Shown here: piece by piece, positions 5,837 through 6,346 of the stretch
Layout: each line of letters starts with the position of its first letter
Numbering within the stretch: position 1 is the stretch's first letter
Origin: JASFTV01 sp050050615
GTDB taxonomy: Bacteria > Desulfobacterota > DSM-4660 > Desulfatiglandales > HGW-15
NCBI GenBank assembly: GCA_050050615.1
Contig: JASFTV010000205.1
Location: 1-6,346, forward strand
Direction: 5' to 3'
DNA length: 6,346 nt
Program-made: the position numbers and the translations under genes
The notes under the pieces: model-generated
Told to the model about the DNA's origin: nothing
Database searches by the model: none
What the model saw: the letters and a program-made list of their open reading frames with translations, nothing else

Positions 5837-5920
5837 TTAGTTTTTACATTTATTTCACTTTTTACAGATTGTCAAGAAAAAAATGCACTGTTCAAATTAT
5901 ATAAAAATAGTAAAAACTAA
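5837..5920. promoter_or_regulatory. Three TTTTTAC motifs around the response-regulator promoter; two form an 11-bp inverted repeat
   Basis: TTAGTTTTTAC (5837-5847) is the exact inverse of GTAAAAACTAA (5910-5920), and a third copy TTTTTACA occurs at 5859-5866 between the -35 and -10 elements. The sites lie upstream of, inside and downstream of the promoter, as operators would. BldC-type domains can bind repeated AT-rich sites, so autoregulation is a reasonable inference, but in such AT-rich DNA chance repeats are also easier to obtain. Confidence 0.4.
5847..5875 (-). promoter_or_regulatory. Sigma70 promoter of the response regulator
   Basis: A perfect -35 TTGACA (minus strand, 5875-5870) is followed after exactly 17 bases by TAAATG (5852-5847), a weak -10 element, all in a strongly AT-rich block. 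Transcription would start near 5840, leaving a short leader of about 20 bases before the ATG. The weak -10 beside a perfect -35 would fit a regulated promoter. Confidence 0.55.
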
Positions 5921-6101
5921 CATAACTGAATATTGGCCTAACGGTACATTGATCTTGGAAGATCGAAGTCTGCGCAAGAAAAGCCGGATGCCCGCTTCCA
6001 AGCGATCATCAAATGCGTTTCCGGAGTCTCCGCCAGGGGGCCTTGCGCTCCTGACGTTTGGCCGTTCAGACTGAAAAGGCTCTCCAATCCGTTATTGTTC
6101 T
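5921..6101. other. Intergenic stretch without recognisable gene
   Basis: No open frame here looks like a real protein and no RNA gene was recognised. The sequence turns from the AT-rich promoter region to visibly GC-richer DNA near 5965-6080. It holds a small palindrome, GATCTT-GG-AAGATC (5951-5964), and GGAGTCTCC (6022-6030). The composition change could mark debris of a transferred or repeated element; nothing more can be supported from this window. Confidence 0.5.
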
Positions 6102-6123
6102 AACACATTGATAAAAATGTGTT
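6102..6123. promoter_or_regulatory. 22-bp operator-like palindrome
   Basis: AACACATT (6102-6109) and AATGTGTT (6116-6123) are perfect inverted copies around GATAAA. The arms are eight bases, a size usual for dimeric repressor sites. The right arm is followed by TTGGG rather than a T-run, so it is not a convincing terminator. It overlaps the -35 box of the possible rightward promoter. It does not match FNR or CRP half-site order. Confidence 0.4.
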
Positions 6124-6137
6124 TTGGGTTCTAGTAT
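6108..6137 (+). promoter_or_regulatory. Possible rightward sigma70 promoter
   Basis: TTGATA (6108-6113) is followed after 18 bases by TAGTAT (6132-6137), five and four of six matches to consensus. It lies 50 bases upstream of the ribosome-binding site and ATG at 6187 and overlaps the palindrome at 6102-6123. On its own this match is weak; position is its main support. Confidence 0.3.
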
Positions 6138-6163
6138 CGTGTCCCAGAAATAAGCTTAATATG

Positions 6164-6175
6164 TCCTTATAAGGA
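6164..6175. repeat. 12-bp perfect palindrome TCCTTATAAGGA
   Basis: A perfect 12-base palindrome immediately upstream of the AGGAGG at 6177-6182. It could be a small operator in the leader of the possible rightward gene, or a structure partly masking its ribosome-binding site. Confidence 0.4.
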
Positions 6176-6186
6176 TAGGAGGATTC

Positions 6187-6346
6187 ATGCTGTTGAGGGC
6201 CGCCGGGGGGTCTCTCTCCCCAGAGCCGCAACAGTTCGTCAGGTGCCTTGTGGCCGCCCCCAAATCTTTAATAGACGCAGCGGACAGGCACAGAAGATCA
6301 AGGTTGCAACAATGCTCATCCTTTGGGGCTGCTTCGAGACGACTAT
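6187..6346 (+). CDS. Possible start of an unrecognised rightward gene (partial, runs off right edge)
   Basis: An ATG at 6187 follows AGGAGG (6177-6182) by four bases, and the frame stays open for 53 codons to the window edge. The peptide (starting MLLRAAGGSLSPEPQQFVRC) matches no family I recognise and has no signal peptide or membrane segment. For it: strong ribosome-binding site, candidate promoter and palindromes upstream. Against it: the codon content is undistinguished, the opposite strand is also open from 6344 to a TAA at 6156, and CTGTTG (6190-6195) pairs with CAACAG (6229-6234) around a G-run and C-run, so the stretch may be a structured non-coding sequence. Low confidence. Confidence 0.25.
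   Translation, partial: MLLRAAGGSLSPEPQQFVRCLVAAPKSLIDAADRHRRSRLQQCSSFGAASRRL

Noticed and set aside
5474..5920. 148-codon plus-strand frame opposite the response regulator
   Set aside because: It is antisense to an intact HTH-receiver gene, shows no family features, and its end runs through that gene's promoter.
6102..6123. FNR- or CRP-type site
   Set aside because: TTGAT occurs once without the matching ATCAA half, and the half-sites read ACACATT/AATGTGT, not TGTGA/TCACA.
6102..6130. Intrinsic terminator
   Set aside because: The AT-rich stem is followed only by TTGGG, not a T-run, and no gene on the plus strand ends here.
1..6346. CRISPR array, tRNA or rRNA genes
   Set aside because: No regularly spaced repeats, no tRNA T-arm with matching acceptor stem and no rRNA segments were seen on either strand.

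Overview
The window is a stretch of bacterial chromosome, or of a metagenome contig, in which every confident gene lies on the minus strand. In order of transcription, from right to left, these are: a DNA-binding response regulator (5246-5818), a methylenetetrahydrofolate reductase-like flavoprotein (MetF family, 4231-5112), a large iron-sulfur/molybdopterin-fold subunit related to FdhA and NuoG (1376-4036), a NuoE-like [2Fe-2S] subunit (749-1237), and the N-terminal 248 residues of a NuoF-like FMN/NADH-binding subunit that runs off the left edge (1-744). The gene types (soluble NuoEFG/HydABC-type modules, a stand-alone MetF, an HTH-receiver regulator) and the moderate GC content suggest an anaerobe with a C1-folate or Wood-Ljungdahl type pathway, possibly Desulfobacterota. 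That placement is inference, because the window holds no phylogenetic marker.

The left two thirds form the interesting unit. A NuoF-like subunit (NAD(H), FMN), a NuoE-like subunit ([2Fe-2S]) and a long FdhA-like Fe-S wire would normally be read as an NAD-dependent formate dehydrogenase. However, the large subunit has no Cys or Sec at the molybdenum ligand position and no neighbouring active-site His (Leu352-Gly353 instead), so formate oxidation looks unlikely. It resembles the inactive molybdopterin fold of complex I NuoG, but keeps the full ferredoxin-type wiring of FdhA, with one cluster ligand changed to Asp. Directly upstream sits a MetF homologue that keeps the catalytic Glu and flavin-site Asp but has Thr where folate-binding Gln is expected. 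The hypothesis worth testing is a soluble NADH-linked, perhaps electron-bifurcating or confurcating, MTHFR complex built from a retired formate dehydrogenase scaffold.

The gaps between genes hold some structure: a likely terminator after metF (4181-4215), a hairpin plus possible promoter between the large subunit and nuoE (1272-1361), and two back-to-back hairpins before metF (5143-5186), the second resembling an IS200/IS605-type end. The regulator has a good sigma70 promoter (TTGACA, 5870-5875) surrounded by three copies of a TTTTTAC motif, two of them an 11-bp inverted repeat.

The right 500 bases have no confident gene. They contain a 22-bp operator-like palindrome, a possible rightward promoter, a strong ribosome-binding site and an ATG at 6187 opening a frame that continues past the window. 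That is suggestive of a rightward gene but not proof.
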